From CAXMQS01 sp964195995 (GTDB lineage: Bacteria > Actinomycetota > Acidimicrobiia > Spongiisociales > JAOTWH01): a stretch of 64,000 bases of DNA. Of the stretch, positions 23,960-32,022 are shown piece by piece; the stretch's first letter is position 1, and each line of letters opens with the position of its first letter. Under the pieces are notes generated by a model, which worked only from the letters and a program-made list of their open reading frames with translations, searched no databases and had not been told where the DNA came from. The translations under genes and the position numbers were made by a program. The stretch lies in the NCBI GenBank assembly GCA_964195995.1, contig CAXMQS010000095.1, forward strand, positions 1 through 64,000, given 5' to 3'.

Positions 23960-24355
23960 GTTTCGATCTCGATGGCATGAATGCGCAGTTGGCCGAGATC
24001 ATCGACAGGCTCATTGCCTTGCCTGATGATGCGTTCGCTGAGCGATACGAGCTGTTCAAGAAGCAGGACGAACTGCACAAACAGGCCGCCACATGCCGAC
24101 GAGCTTGACGTCCAGCGGCCATCTGAAGAGCTCGAAGCCGAGTTGGTGTCGCTCCGAAAGCACAGGGACCAGCTCATCGACAAACGCGTCGGATTCGCTA
24201 CCAGCAAAGGTGGCAGTGCCCAAGGTCCCAGCGGGGGGGCATGGGTAAAGCTGGGTGTCAAGGCGATGGGAGCGGCCGGGCTCGACAGGGCTAACGCCAG
24301 AATCTCACAACTGGAGGACATCCTCGCCAAGAGGAGCGATGACGCAGTGACTTGA
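23956..24355 (+). pseudogene. Small helical protein gene interrupted by a one-base insertion
   Basis: The ATG at 23956 overlaps the flavodoxin stop. The first frame gives 50 residues (ELFKKQDELHKQAA...) and stops at 24106-24108. From about 24087 the +1 frame continues with HADELDVQRPSEELEAEL and runs to 24355, ending in a plausible helical protein. Removing the single A near 24092 (GCCGCCACATGCC) would fuse them as ...HKQAAHADELDVQ..., which reads as one protein of ~130 residues rich in Glu, Leu and Arg. It could be a true pseudogene, a sequencing error or programmed frameshifting. No family was recognised. Confidence 0.6.
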
Positions 24356-24392
24356 TAGTCGCTTATTGGCACGCGCCGGTCGGGCGTCGCGG

Positions 24393-24447
24393 CCTCTAGG
24401 AACATTGGTTGACGCTGGCACATCGGTGCGTGACCTCGCCTGATGTC
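24393..24447 (+). repeat. Array repeat copy 18 (last)
   Basis: CCTCTAGGAACATTGG, GTTGACGCTGG, CACA, TCGGTG and CGTGACCTCGCCTGATG. This is the last copy; none was found in the following 39.5 kb. Confidence 0.9.
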
Positions 24448-24518
24448 ACGGAGGGGGTGGGACCGACCCGGAGGCTTCCGTCGTTAGTGTCGTGGCTCGG
24501 ACCCAGAGGGGATACACG

Positions 24519-25331
24519 ATGGTCGATGCTGTGGACAAGGTATTCGCGGGTTCGATTCCAGATGTCTACGACGACTATCTCGTTCCCTTGATCTTCGCGC
24601 AGTACGCCGATGATCTGGCACACCGAACAGTTGCTCTTGAGCCACCGCGAGTCCTGGAGGTTGCCGCAGGTAGTGGCGTGGTCTCGAGAGCCGTGGCGCC
24701 GATGCTCGATTCGTCGGCTCGGTTCGTGGTGACGGATCTGAATCCGCCGATGTTGGACCGTGCAGCATCGATGCAGGATGATCCGGACCGGGTCGAGTGG
24801 GTACCGGCGGATGCTTTGGATTTGCCCTTCGAGGATGACTCGTTCGACCTGGTGCTGTGCCAGTTCGGTGCGATGTTCTTCCCGGACCGCGTGCAGGCAT
24901 ATCGGGAGGCTCACCGAGTTCTCGGCGAGGGTGGGGCCTTCATCTTCAACATGTGGGACCGCATAGAGGAGAATGAGTTCGCCTTTGAAGTCACCCGGGC
25001 GCTGGTCGACGCTTTTCCAGATGATCCGCCAAGCTTCCTAGTTCGGACCCCGCATGGTCACTTCGACACGGCGACATATCTTTCAGAACTCGAAGCCGCC
25101 GGGTTCAGCGATGTCGATATCGAGCCGGTTGACGCAATCAGCGTCGCGTCGGGTCCAGCGATCCCGGCAGTCGCTTACTGCCAAGGAACTCCTCTTCGTA
25201 ACGAGATCGAAGCCAGGGGTCCACCGAGTCTCGATGAGGCGACGAGCCTGGCAGCCGAGGCTATTCGGGCACGGTTTGGAGATGGGGAGATTCAGAGCCG
25301 CATAAGAGCGTTTGTCATCACGGCTCGCTAG
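24519..25331 (+). CDS. SAM-dependent class I methyltransferase
   Basis: A 270-residue methyltransferase of the UbiE/COQ5-like group. Starting at the ATG at 24519 behind AGAGGGGA, it has the SAM-binding motif I VLEVAAGSGVVSRAV, motif post-I FVVTDLNPPMLDRA and motif II region FDLVLCQFGAMFFPD. A lid domain follows. The substrate is unknown. It lies right after the last repeat, and no repeat follows it, so it is either the terminal unit of the array or the first gene outside it. Confidence 0.87.
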   Translation: MVDAVDKVFAGSIPDVYDDYLVPLIFAQYADDLAHRTVALEPPRVLEVAAGSGVVSRAVAPMLDSSARFVVTDLNPPMLDRAASMQDDPDRVEWVPADALDLPFEDDSFDLVLCQFGAMFFPDRVQAYREAHRVLGEGGAFIFNMWDRIEENEFAFEVTRALVDAFPDDPPSFLVRTPHGHFDTATYLSELEAAGFSDVDIEPVDAISVASGPAIPAVAYCQGTPLRNEIEARGPPSLDEATSLAAEAIRARFGDGEIQSRIRAFVITAR

Positions 25332-25412
25332 AGCGGCGATCAGAAGCTGGCACTCGTTCTGCGAAGAGGTGTGGGTTCAGCGGTTGGACAGGGGAGAGAT
25401 GACACCACAGTC

Positions 25413-25439
25413 GGGCACAAGGTCCCTAGCCGACGGGGG
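25413..25439 (+). promoter_or_regulatory. 27-bp upstream box, copy B
   Basis: GGGCACAAGGTCCCTAGCC followed by GACGGGGG, matching copy A (18068-18094) at 24 of 27 positions. It lies 18 bp before the lipoprotein start at 25458. Confidence 0.45.
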
Positions 25440-25457
25440 GCGTCGCCTGCAAGGCTG

Positions 25458-26024
25458 ATGTCGATGCGAATGCAAGTATCACGGACCCTCGCGGCTGGAG
25501 TGAGCCTGGCGCTCGTCGTTGGGGCGTGCGGTGGGTCGATGAACGAGACCGAGTACGTCGAGGGTCTCAACGACCTCGTTGTCACCGCGGGGGCAGAGCT
25601 TGAAGCCTCTTTCGCGGCCTACGCCGAGATCGCTGACCCAACACTGGCGGACCTCGTCGCCCGCCTTGACCGAGAGCTAGCTACTGAATACACGGTCCGC
25701 GAGAAGTTCAAAGCACTGGATCCGCCCGATTCGATCGCTGATGTGCACCAGGTCATGGTCGATTCGTTGGTCCGCATCATCGCTGTCGCCGAGGATCTGG
25801 CCGACGTAGCGGACAGCGTCAGCAGCCTGGAAGAGGCGGAGCAGACCCGGGAGTTCGCTAACTACCTGGCGGTCAACGCCGATGCTGACAGCCTCTGTCT
25901 CGACGTGCAGGACAAGATCAACGATCTCGCCGACGGTGACGGCTTCGGAGCCGGCCCCTGGGTTGTCGATCTGCGCCTGACCGTGCAAGTCCTACTGGAT
26001 TGCGACGAGGCCGGAATCGTTTAG
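25458..26024 (+). CDS. Small helical lipoprotein
   Basis: A 188-residue lipoprotein: MSMRMQVSRTLAAGVSLALVVGACGGS has the signal and lipidation cysteine. The mature part is acidic and helical (EYVEGLNDLVVTAGAELEASF), with no recognised domain. Two late cysteines (SLCLDVQD and LLDCDEAG) could form a disulfide. It is probably anchored on the outer face of the membrane. The ATG at 25458 was chosen because it begins the signal peptide; the frame is open further upstream through the shared 27-bp box. It converges with the MMPL gene. Confidence 0.72.
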   Translation: MSMRMQVSRTLAAGVSLALVVGACGGSMNETEYVEGLNDLVVTAGAELEASFAAYAEIADPTLADLVARLDRELATEYTVREKFKALDPPDSIADVHQVMVDSLVRIIAVAEDLADVADSVSSLEEAEQTREFANYLAVNADADSLCLDVQDKINDLADGDGFGAGPWVVDLRLTVQVLLDCDEAGIV

Positions 26025-26051
26025 ACGGACTGCGGCGCAAAGAGCCTGGGG

Positions 26052-28301
26052 TCAGTCGCCGACGGAAATCGACTCGCGCTCGGACTCCCGGGTCGCCGCA
26101 GCCTCTGCTGCCTCATGGCCTTCGATCTCGATCGTGGGGAGCCAATCGAGCCACTTCGGCAAGTACCAGTTGTATTCGCCGAGCAGTTTCATGCTCGCAG
26201 GAACGAGGATCGACCGGATGATCGTGGCGTCAAGGAATACAGCCACAGCGAGCCCGAAGCCCATCTGCTGTAGCGGTACAAGCTCGCCGGCCGCGAAGCC
26301 GCCGAAGACGGCGACCATGATGAGGGCAGCCCCGGTGATGATGGCACCGGTGGTTCGAAGCCCGTAGGCGACCGATTCCGTGTTGTCGCCGGTCTTGTCG
26401 AAGTGCTCGCGAATCCTCGTCAAGAGAAATACGTGGTAGTCCATCGATAGCCCGAATAACACTGCGAAGAGGAAGAGCGGCAGCCACGCCTCGATCGCCT
26501 CGACCTGCTGGAAGCCAAAGATGCTCTTGATCCACGACGGGCCGGTGCCAGCCTGGAATACGAGTACCAGTGTCCCGTATGCGGCGAACACCGACAACAG
26601 GTTCAGCAGGATCGCCTTCACTGGCAACACAATCGAGCGGAACACGACAGTGAGCAGCAGGAAGCTCAGCCCCAAGACGAACACGAACACGACGGGGGTG
26701 TACGTCCTTGTGTCGTCGAAGAAGTCGACGTTGAAGGCGCTGGCTCCGCCGACGAGAACGTCGACGTCGGTGCCCGCGAACGCGGTCGGGAGAGTGTCGG
26801 AGCGAAGCGTCTCGACAGCACTCGTAGCCGCTTCGGATTGGAAGTCGACGGCGAGCGGCACCGACAGCATCGCTAGGTCGCCGCTGGCGTTGACCAGCAA
26901 TGGATCCGGAGACCCGTAGATCGATTCATCGGCGAGGGTCGACTGCAAGCTGGCCACGGCGACCTCAACTTCGGGCGTTATGGCACCGTCGATCACGATC
27001 TCCACGGGTTGGTCGGCTCCACCGAGGCCGAAGTCGCCCTCCAGGATCTCGAAGGCTTGACGTGACTCCAGACGCTCGGGCAGGGTGCTCACGCCGGAGA
27101 AGCCGGTATCGAGGCTCAGCGTGTAGATGGCGAAGGTCAACATGATGCCGACGCCTCCAACGAGGAACCACACAGGGCGTCGCATCACCGTTTCGGTGAT
27201 CTTGTCCCACATGCCACCGACCTTGTCGACGTTCTCGAGCGATGCTTTGCGCCGCACCTTTCCCAGATTGATCTTGTCCCCAAGCAGGGAGATCACTGCT
27301 GGCAGCAGCGTCATGGAGGCGGCCACCGCGACCAGCACCACAACGATGGCGCCAACTCCGAGGCTGCGGAAGATGGTGTTAGGGACGAGCAACATTCCGA
27401 AGAGGGCCAGCACGACAGTGAGGCCGGAGAAGAGCACCGCGCGGTTGGCTGTGGCTCCCGAGCGACCTATGGCCTCGTGCTTGTCGAAGCCGCGCACCCG
27501 TTCTTCTCGGTAGCGAGCCACGATGAACAACGAGTAGTCGATTCCGACTGCCAGTCCGATCATGGTGATGAAGTTGACGACGAAGAAGGACAGATCGAAT
27601 AGCTGGCCGACCAGCGCCGAGATCCCGAGAGCGACCACGATGGAGGCGATCGCCAGCAGGATGGGAAGGGTGGCGGCGACCGCGGCTCCGATCACGATCA
27701 GGAGCACCACCAGCGCCACCAGGATGCCTATCGACTCGCCCTTCTTCAGGCCTTCTTCGGCCAACTCGACGAAGTCATTGTTGAGCGTTGCCTCACCGAA
27801 CAATCGAGCCTCGACGCCGCCTGGAGCAGCAACTCCGCTGATGGCCTCCTCGATGAGGATCACGTCGTCAGCTGCTTCGTCGAGGTCTGTGTTCGCCATC
27901 ACGACGGTCACCAATTGCTGTTGGCCATCGGGGGCCACGATGGGCTGGCCGTCGGGGCCGACCGAGAAGGTGCCCAGCACGGCCTCGGGGCCGAGAGCGC
28001 CGATAGCTGTTTCAAGCTCGGCGACGTAACCGACGTAGGCCGGGTCGGTGGTAGGGGTCGACTCGGAGCTGACCACCAGAATCTCCTGGAACGTCTGTGG
28101 ACCTCGCAGGCCCTCTTCCACAAGAATCTCGGCCCGCTTCGCCTCCGGTTTGTCGGTGAAGTCGAAGTCGGTGGTGAGCGTGTCTGCCAGCAGCGCCGAC
28201 GTTGTCGCCATGGCGGCCACTATGAGGAGTACCCACACGCCAACCGTTACCCATGGACGGCGGCTGCTCCCACGCGCGATGGTCTCAGGATTGACCTTCA
28301 T
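26052..28301 (-). CDS. MMPL/RND-superfamily transporter
   Basis: A 749-residue membrane protein with two halves, each having one N-terminal helix, a large outside loop and a five-helix bundle. The first half contains FITMIGLAVGIDYSLFIVARYREE and the second LFAVLFGLSMDYHVFLLTRIREHF, the paired sterol-sensing-like TM4/TM10 motifs of MMPL proteins. D-Y pairs in these helices match the proton-relay positions. Actinobacterial relatives export lipids, pigments or drugs; the substrate is not known here. A monocistronic unit; the 33-residue membrane protein gene is divergent from it. Confidence 0.9.
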   Translation of the reverse strand: MKVNPETIARGSSRRPWVTVGVWVLLIVAAMATTSALLADTLTTDFDFTDKPEAKRAEILVEEGLRGPQTFQEILVVSSESTPTTDPAYVGYVAELETAIGALGPEAVLGTFSVGPDGQPIVAPDGQQQLVTVVMANTDLDEAADDVILIEEAISGVAAPGGVEARLFGEATLNNDFVELAEEGLKKGESIGILVALVVLLIVIGAAVAATLPILLAIASIVVALGISALVGQLFDLSFFVVNFITMIGLAVGIDYSLFIVARYREERVRGFDKHEAIGRSGATANRAVLFSGLTVVLALFGMLLVPNTIFRSLGVGAIVVVLVAVAASMTLLPAVISLLGDKINLGKVRRKASLENVDKVGGMWDKITETVMRRPVWFLVGGVGIMLTFAIYTLSLDTGFSGVSTLPERLESRQAFEILEGDFGLGGADQPVEIVIDGAITPEVEVAVASLQSTLADESIYGSPDPLLVNASGDLAMLSVPLAVDFQSEAATSAVETLRSDTLPTAFAGTDVDVLVGGASAFNVDFFDDTRTYTPVVFVFVLGLSFLLLTVVFRSIVLPVKAILLNLLSVFAAYGTLVLVFQAGTGPSWIKSIFGFQQVEAIEAWLPLFLFAVLFGLSMDYHVFLLTRIREHFDKTGDNTESVAYGLRTTGAIITGAALIMVAVFGGFAAGELVPLQQMGFGLAVAVFLDATIIRSILVPASMKLLGEYNWYLPKWLDWLPTIEIEGHEAAEAAATRESERESISVGD

Positions 28302-28444
28302 GATTCCCCTGTATTGAGTGACGAGGGGTGCACTCTACCGACGGCGGGTCCACTAACGGCGGTGTTTTTGGGGCTTCAGGCGGGCCGAAGGACCCTATCG
28401 GCGCCGCAGTGGGGACCGGACACTGAGGGTGATCGGAGGTGCCC

Positions 28445-28546
28445 ATGAGGCAGATGCGTCCACAGGTGTTCGTCACGACCTATCTGGCTGTTGCCCTGAT
28501 CGTCGTGATCGCCCTGGCCCTGTTCATTACCTCGGTCCAGAGCTGA
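28445..28546 (+). CDS. Single-span membrane microprotein (33 aa)
   Basis: An ATG four bases after a strong GGAGGT (28435-28440) opens 33 residues: MRQMRPQVFVTTYLAVALIV and then IALALFITSVQS. A basic N-terminus and one ~20-residue hydrophobic helix give a small N-in membrane protein. It is too short for most gene callers. It lies divergently upstream of the MMPL transporter and could be an accessory subunit of a membrane complex, but nothing in the sequence names the partner. Confidence 0.6.
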   Translation: MRQMRPQVFVTTYLAVALIVVIALALFITSVQS

Positions 28547-28634
28547 CCTCGACGATTCGGTTAACGCGTTGGCGGGAGCGAGATCGCGCTCGCCGACCGT
28601 CGGGCGCGGCCCACCGCGGCGTGACCTCCTCGGG

Positions 28635-29150
28635 CTACCAGGTTCCGAAATGGACGACGTCGTCGTAGTCGCGCCGTGCAGGTCGCTTGATCGGAGTCAG
28701 CGGACGATCAGCGGGGTAGCCGAGGGCGATCAAGAGAGCACACTGCTTGCCGTCCGGGAAGCCGAGCACGTCCTGGGCGAGCGGCTGGTCCATGCAGGCC
28801 GCCTGGCCGGTGGCGATCCCGAGACCAGCGGCCGCGATCATCATCTGCATCGCGGCCTGCCCTAGATCGAACCGGCCGATCAACTCCTCGCGCGCATCAT
28901 CGATTGATGGCATCACGAGAGCGATCGTGGCCGTGGAGTCGGCCATCCACGTCGCTCCCTGCCAGACTCCGGACAGGCGTCCGAGCTGCTGGCGATCAGA
29001 TACGACGACGAAGTCCCATGGTTGGCCGTTGCGCGACGAGGGGGCGCGGCGGCCCGCTTCGAGGATCTGGCGCAGGTCTTCGGCGGCCAGCGGTTCGTCT
29101 GTGAAGCTCCGCACCTGTCGGCGTGAAGTGATCGCATCCCAGGTGTCCAT
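28635..29150 (-). CDS. Nitroreductase-family oxidoreductase
   Basis: A 171-residue FMN-dependent nitroreductase-fold protein. ITSRRQVRSFTDEPL at the N-terminus carries the FMN-phosphate-binding arginines, APSSRNGQPWDFVVV is the second conserved block and ALLIALGYPADRP the C-terminal one. It is shorter than classical NfsB-type enzymes (~215), like the small actinobacterial subgroup. The substrate is unknown. The LLM oxidoreductase gene lies just upstream on the same strand (17-bp gap), suggesting co-transcription of two redox enzymes. Confidence 0.87.
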   Translation of the reverse strand: MDTWDAITSRRQVRSFTDEPLAAEDLRQILEAGRRAPSSRNGQPWDFVVVSDRQQLGRLSGVWQGATWMADSTATIALVMPSIDDAREELIGRFDLGQAAMQMMIAAAGLGIATGQAACMDQPLAQDVLGFPDGKQCALLIALGYPADRPLTPIKRPARRDYDDVVHFGTW

Positions 29151-29167
29151 GGCGGAAGAGCGTAGCT

Positions 29168-30193
29168 CTATGTTCCCCGAACGAGCGGCGCTACCTCTGT
29201 TCCGAGGAGCTCGATGGTGCGGAGCACCTTGTCGTGGGGGAGGGTGCCGACGCTTATATGGAGCATGTAGCGGCTGATGCCGAGGATGTCGCGTAGATGG
29301 AGGATCTTGTCGGCAACTGTTCTCGGGTCGCCGAGGGTCAGGGAGCCGCCGGGGCCTCGCATGGCGTCGTACTGAAGCCGGGTCATGGGGCCCCAGCCAC
29401 GCTCTGCGCCGATGCGGCTCATGGCCACGGCGTAGGAGGGGTAGAACTCGTCGGCCGCCTGGTCATCGGTGTCTGCGATGTAGCCATGAGTATGAACGGC
29501 CAGCGGCGCATCCTTCGGGTCGAATCCGGACTCTTGCAGTGTTGTGCGGTGCAGGTTGGCGAGCACGGCGAACCGATCTGGATCGCCACCGATGATCGCC
29601 AGAGCAACGGGTAGCCCCCTCGTGGCGGCTCGCACTATGGACTGCGGGGTTCCACCAACCGCGACCCAGATCGGCAAGGGGTCTTGCTCGGGGCGAGGGA
29701 AGATCTGCTGGTTCTCCAGGCGTGGGCGGAACTTGCCTGACCACGTCACGAATTCGTTGTCCCGAATCGTGAGGAGCAGGTCGAGCTTTTCGGCGAACAG
29801 CTCTTCGTAGTTCTCGAGCGAGAAACCGAACAGGGGGAAGGACTCGATGAAAGAGCCTCTGCCGACCATCAGCTCCGCCCGTCCCGACGATACGAGGTCA
29901 AGCGTGGCGAACTCCTGGAAGACCCGGACCGGGTCGTCGGAGCTGAGCACCGATACGGCGGGGGTCAGTCGGATGGATTCTGTTTTGCCGGCGGCGGCCG
30001 CCAAAACGGTGGCGGGGGATGAAGCGGCGAAGTCGGACCTGTGGTGCTCCCCGATCCCGAAGACATCCAAGCCGACGGCCTCGGCGACCTCCACCTCCTC
30101 GAGCACCTGACGCAGTCGGTCGCCATGAGTTATCAGCGTTCCCGTATCCGGATCTGCGAATGTCTCGGCGAAGGTCGTAATGCCTAATTCCAT
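29168..30193 (-). CDS. LLM-class flavin/F420-dependent oxidoreductase
   Basis: A 341-residue luciferase-like monooxygenase-family protein starting at MELGITTFAETFADP; the frame is open to 30463, but the extension is not protein-like. GIGEHHRSDFAASSPATVL and RAELMVGRGSFIESFPLFG are characteristic of the bacterial-luciferase-like subgroup. PIWVAVGGTPQSIVRAATRG is the second phosphate-binding loop. It could use FMN or F420. It sits in an apparent operon with the CFA-synthase gene upstream and the nitroreductase gene downstream. Confidence 0.87.
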   Translation of the reverse strand: MELGITTFAETFADPDTGTLITHGDRLRQVLEEVEVAEAVGLDVFGIGEHHRSDFAASSPATVLAAAAGKTESIRLTPAVSVLSSDDPVRVFQEFATLDLVSSGRAELMVGRGSFIESFPLFGFSLENYEELFAEKLDLLLTIRDNEFVTWSGKFRPRLENQQIFPRPEQDPLPIWVAVGGTPQSIVRAATRGLPVALAIIGGDPDRFAVLANLHRTTLQESGFDPKDAPLAVHTHGYIADTDDQAADEFYPSYAVAMSRIGAERGWGPMTRLQYDAMRGPGGSLTLGDPRTVADKILHLRDILGISRYMLHISVGTLPHDKVLRTIELLGTEVAPLVRGT

Positions 30194-30228
30194 CAGATCG
30201 ACGGTACCGGCCTCAACGGTGCTACTCG

Positions 30229-31527
30229 TCAGCCATCTCGTGACTCGGAGGTGGCCCCTCCGGCATCGTCTGCGGGGAGGGCCCACCTGCGGCCGAAGGA
30301 CCATGGTCGGTCTGGTTTGGTGAGGAGGACCTGGTAGATCGAGATGTCCGCCAGCTCGAAGGCTGCCACGGAGCCCGACATGTACATCCGCCAGATGCGA
30401 TACGTCGTCTCGTCGGCGGTCTCCACTGCGGCCTTGCGATTCTTTTCCAGGTTGGCGACCCACTGCCGAAGGGTGAGCGCATAGTGAGCGCGCAGGCTCT
30501 CAACGTCCCTGGTCTCGAATCCCGCTCTCTCGGCGACGGCGATGGACATCTCGATCGGCAGTAGCTCACCGTCGGGGAACACGTATGTGTTGACGAAGGA
30601 CGGTCGAGATCGACGGAGCCGGAACCTGCTCGATCGCGACCGATTCGTTATTCCGTGGTTGAGCAACGCACCGCCCGGGACCAGCCGGTCGTGGAGCTTG
30701 CTGAAGTACCCGCCCAGCTGTTTGCGACCGACATGCTCGAACATGCCTACGGAAGAGATGGCCTCGTACTCACCGGTGACGTCGCGGTAATCGCGTACCT
30801 CGATCGTTATCCGATCATCGAGCCCGGCTCGAGTTACCCGGCGCATCGCCTCGGCCGCCTGGGCCGGACTCACTGTGATGCCGACGGCGGTGACGCCGTA
30901 GTTGGCGACGGCGTGCAGTACGAGGGCTCCCCAACCACAGCCTACGTCGAGGAGGCGCTGGCCGGGCTCGAGCTGCAGCTTGCGACAGATGACATCGAGC
31001 TTGCGACGTTGGGCAGTCTCGAGGGACTCGGTCGGGTCGAGGTAGTAGGCACATGAGTAGACCATCTCGGGGTCGAGGAACTGCTCGAAGAATTCGTTCC
31101 CCGTGTCGTAGTGATGGCGCACCGCGGAGTCGTCGCGTTCGGTTGAGTGCCGGCGGCCCTTGAAACCAGGTCTGATTACCTCCTTGCGCCGGTTCTCTGT
31201 AGGGAGCCGACGGAGCAGCCGGAGGAGCCTGGCAACCGACAGCCGAGAGTGGCGGAGTTCATCGAGCTGGGATGCGAAGGTCATCATGCCGACCAGGTCG
31301 CCCTCGATGTCTATGTCGTCGAAGATGTAGGCCTCACCGGCAACCAGGTCCGTAGGTGGCAGCAACGCGGCTCGGAGCGATCCAGGATGATTCAGGACCA
31401 TCGTCGCGGCTGCGTCAGGAGAACCCCAAGTCTCACCCGTCCAGGCACGCATGGCAGGGGGAGGCGCCGTCGTCTTCGACACCAGCAGGTCGTAGATCTT
31501 GCGGCTTGTCTTCAGTGCGTCGGCCAT
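30229..31527 (-). CDS. Cyclopropane-fatty-acyl-phospholipid synthase-family methyltransferase
   Basis: A 432-residue CFA/mycolic-cyclopropane-type enzyme. The N-terminal domain includes YIFDDIDIEGDLVGMM, the central motif is RHHYDTGNEFFEQFLDPEMVYS, the SAM site is LLDVGCGWGALVLHAV, and MFEHVGRKQLGGYF follows. The enzyme transfers a methylene from SAM to an unsaturated membrane lipid chain; it could equally be one of the variants that make methyl-branched chains such as 10-methylstearate. The length (~430) is that of cfa/ufaA-type proteins. Leads an operon with the LLM oxidoreductase and nitroreductase genes. Confidence 0.9.
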   Translation of the reverse strand: MADALKTSRKIYDLLVSKTTAPPPAMRAWTGETWGSPDAAATMVLNHPGSLRAALLPPTDLVAGEAYIFDDIDIEGDLVGMMTFASQLDELRHSRLSVARLLRLLRRLPTENRRKEVIRPGFKGRRHSTERDDSAVRHHYDTGNEFFEQFLDPEMVYSCAYYLDPTESLETAQRRKLDVICRKLQLEPGQRLLDVGCGWGALVLHAVANYGVTAVGITVSPAQAAEAMRRVTRAGLDDRITIEVRDYRDVTGEYEAISSVGMFEHVGRKQLGGYFSKLHDRLVPGGALLNHGITNRSRSSRFRLRRSRPSFVNTYVFPDGELLPIEMSIAVAERAGFETRDVESLRAHYALTLRQWVANLEKNRKAAVETADETTYRIWRMYMSGSVAAFELADISIYQVLLTKPDRPWSFGRRWALPADDAGGATSESRDG

Positions 31528-31604
31528 GTCCCGAAGACGCTAACGGATATTGAGGTGCTGTCGCCAGCGGAGCCGGCCTAGTCGGATCCCTCCGATGCGT
31601 GGTT

Positions 31605-31766
31605 TCAGCCAGCATCTCCGTCGGAGTCGTTTTCGTCGACTCCCTCGGGCTCTGTGCCAACGACGTTGACTTTCTCGTCGAGCTGCGCGTCTACTTCGCT
31701 GCCGTCATCGAGGGTTATTGCAACCTCGCAGCAGGACTCCTCATCGCCGACCTCGGTCTCGGTCAC
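31605..31766 (-). CDS. Small acidic protein with CC motif (53 aa)
   Basis: A GTG-started frame of 53 residues on the reverse strand: TETEVGDEESCCEVAITL, then DDGSEVDAQLDEKVNVVG and an Asp/Glu-rich tail. The alternation of hydrophobic and polar residues (EVAITLDDGSEVDAQLD) reads like a real small beta protein, and the longer + strand frame across the same bases looks like its antisense shadow. An in-frame stop lies just upstream, so the start is constrained. No family was recognised. The paired cysteines could bind metal. Confidence 0.45.
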   Translation of the reverse strand: MTETEVGDEESCCEVAITLDDGSEVDAQLDEKVNVVGTEPEGVDENDSDGDAG

Positions 31767-31860
31767 GGCGCCTTGGCTGGCGAATACTTCTCACCGTCGG
31801 GCATCTGTTGCCGATGTTGTAGGCACAAGGCCCAAAAGCCTCAGAAAGGAGTCGATGGCG

Positions 31861-31998
31861 ATGATGCTCTTCATCTTCTGCGAAGTCTGCGGGACTCCCG
31901 TGCGCTCTCCGGCCCGCCATTGCCCTCGCTGCCGACCTGTCCCCCACCAACGCCGCCGCACCGTTAAGAAGGCCGCTCCCCGCAAGGAGGATCGTTGA
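31861..31998 (+). CDS. Small zinc-ribbon protein (~45 aa)
   Basis: The ATG at 31861 lies nine bases after AGGAG (31847-31851); an ATG at 31855 is also in frame. The product has FCEVCGTPVRSPARHCPRCR, a CxxC...CxxC zinc ribbon, then a basic tail (HQRRRTVKKAAPRKEDR). Such mini zinc ribbons bind nucleic acid or act as protein adaptors. It is below usual gene-calling length, but the ribosome site and zinc pattern support it. Convergent with the AsnC-type gene. Confidence 0.6.
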   Translation: MMLFIFCEVCGTPVRSPARHCPRCRPVPHQRRRTVKKAAPRKEDR

Positions 31999-32022
31999 CC
32001 GGAATCGCCGTCTAGCTGCCTT

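Noticed and set aside
2442..24447. Calling the repeats canonical attC sites
   Set aside because: No copy shows the conserved GTTRRRY/RYYYAAC boxes at its ends and no IntI-type integrase is in the window. The term integron-like is kept only as a comparison.
2442..24447. Calling the repeats a CRISPR array
   Set aside because: Spacing is 0.5-3 kb with genes between, not 30-40 bp spacers, and no cas genes occur.
2442..24447. Calling the repeats simple intrinsic terminators
   Set aside because: No T-tracts follow the stems, and orientation does not follow the genes.
31599..31967. + strand 122-residue frame
   Set aside because: Reads antisense through the 53-residue acidic protein and out of frame through the zinc-ribbon gene; no ribosome site.
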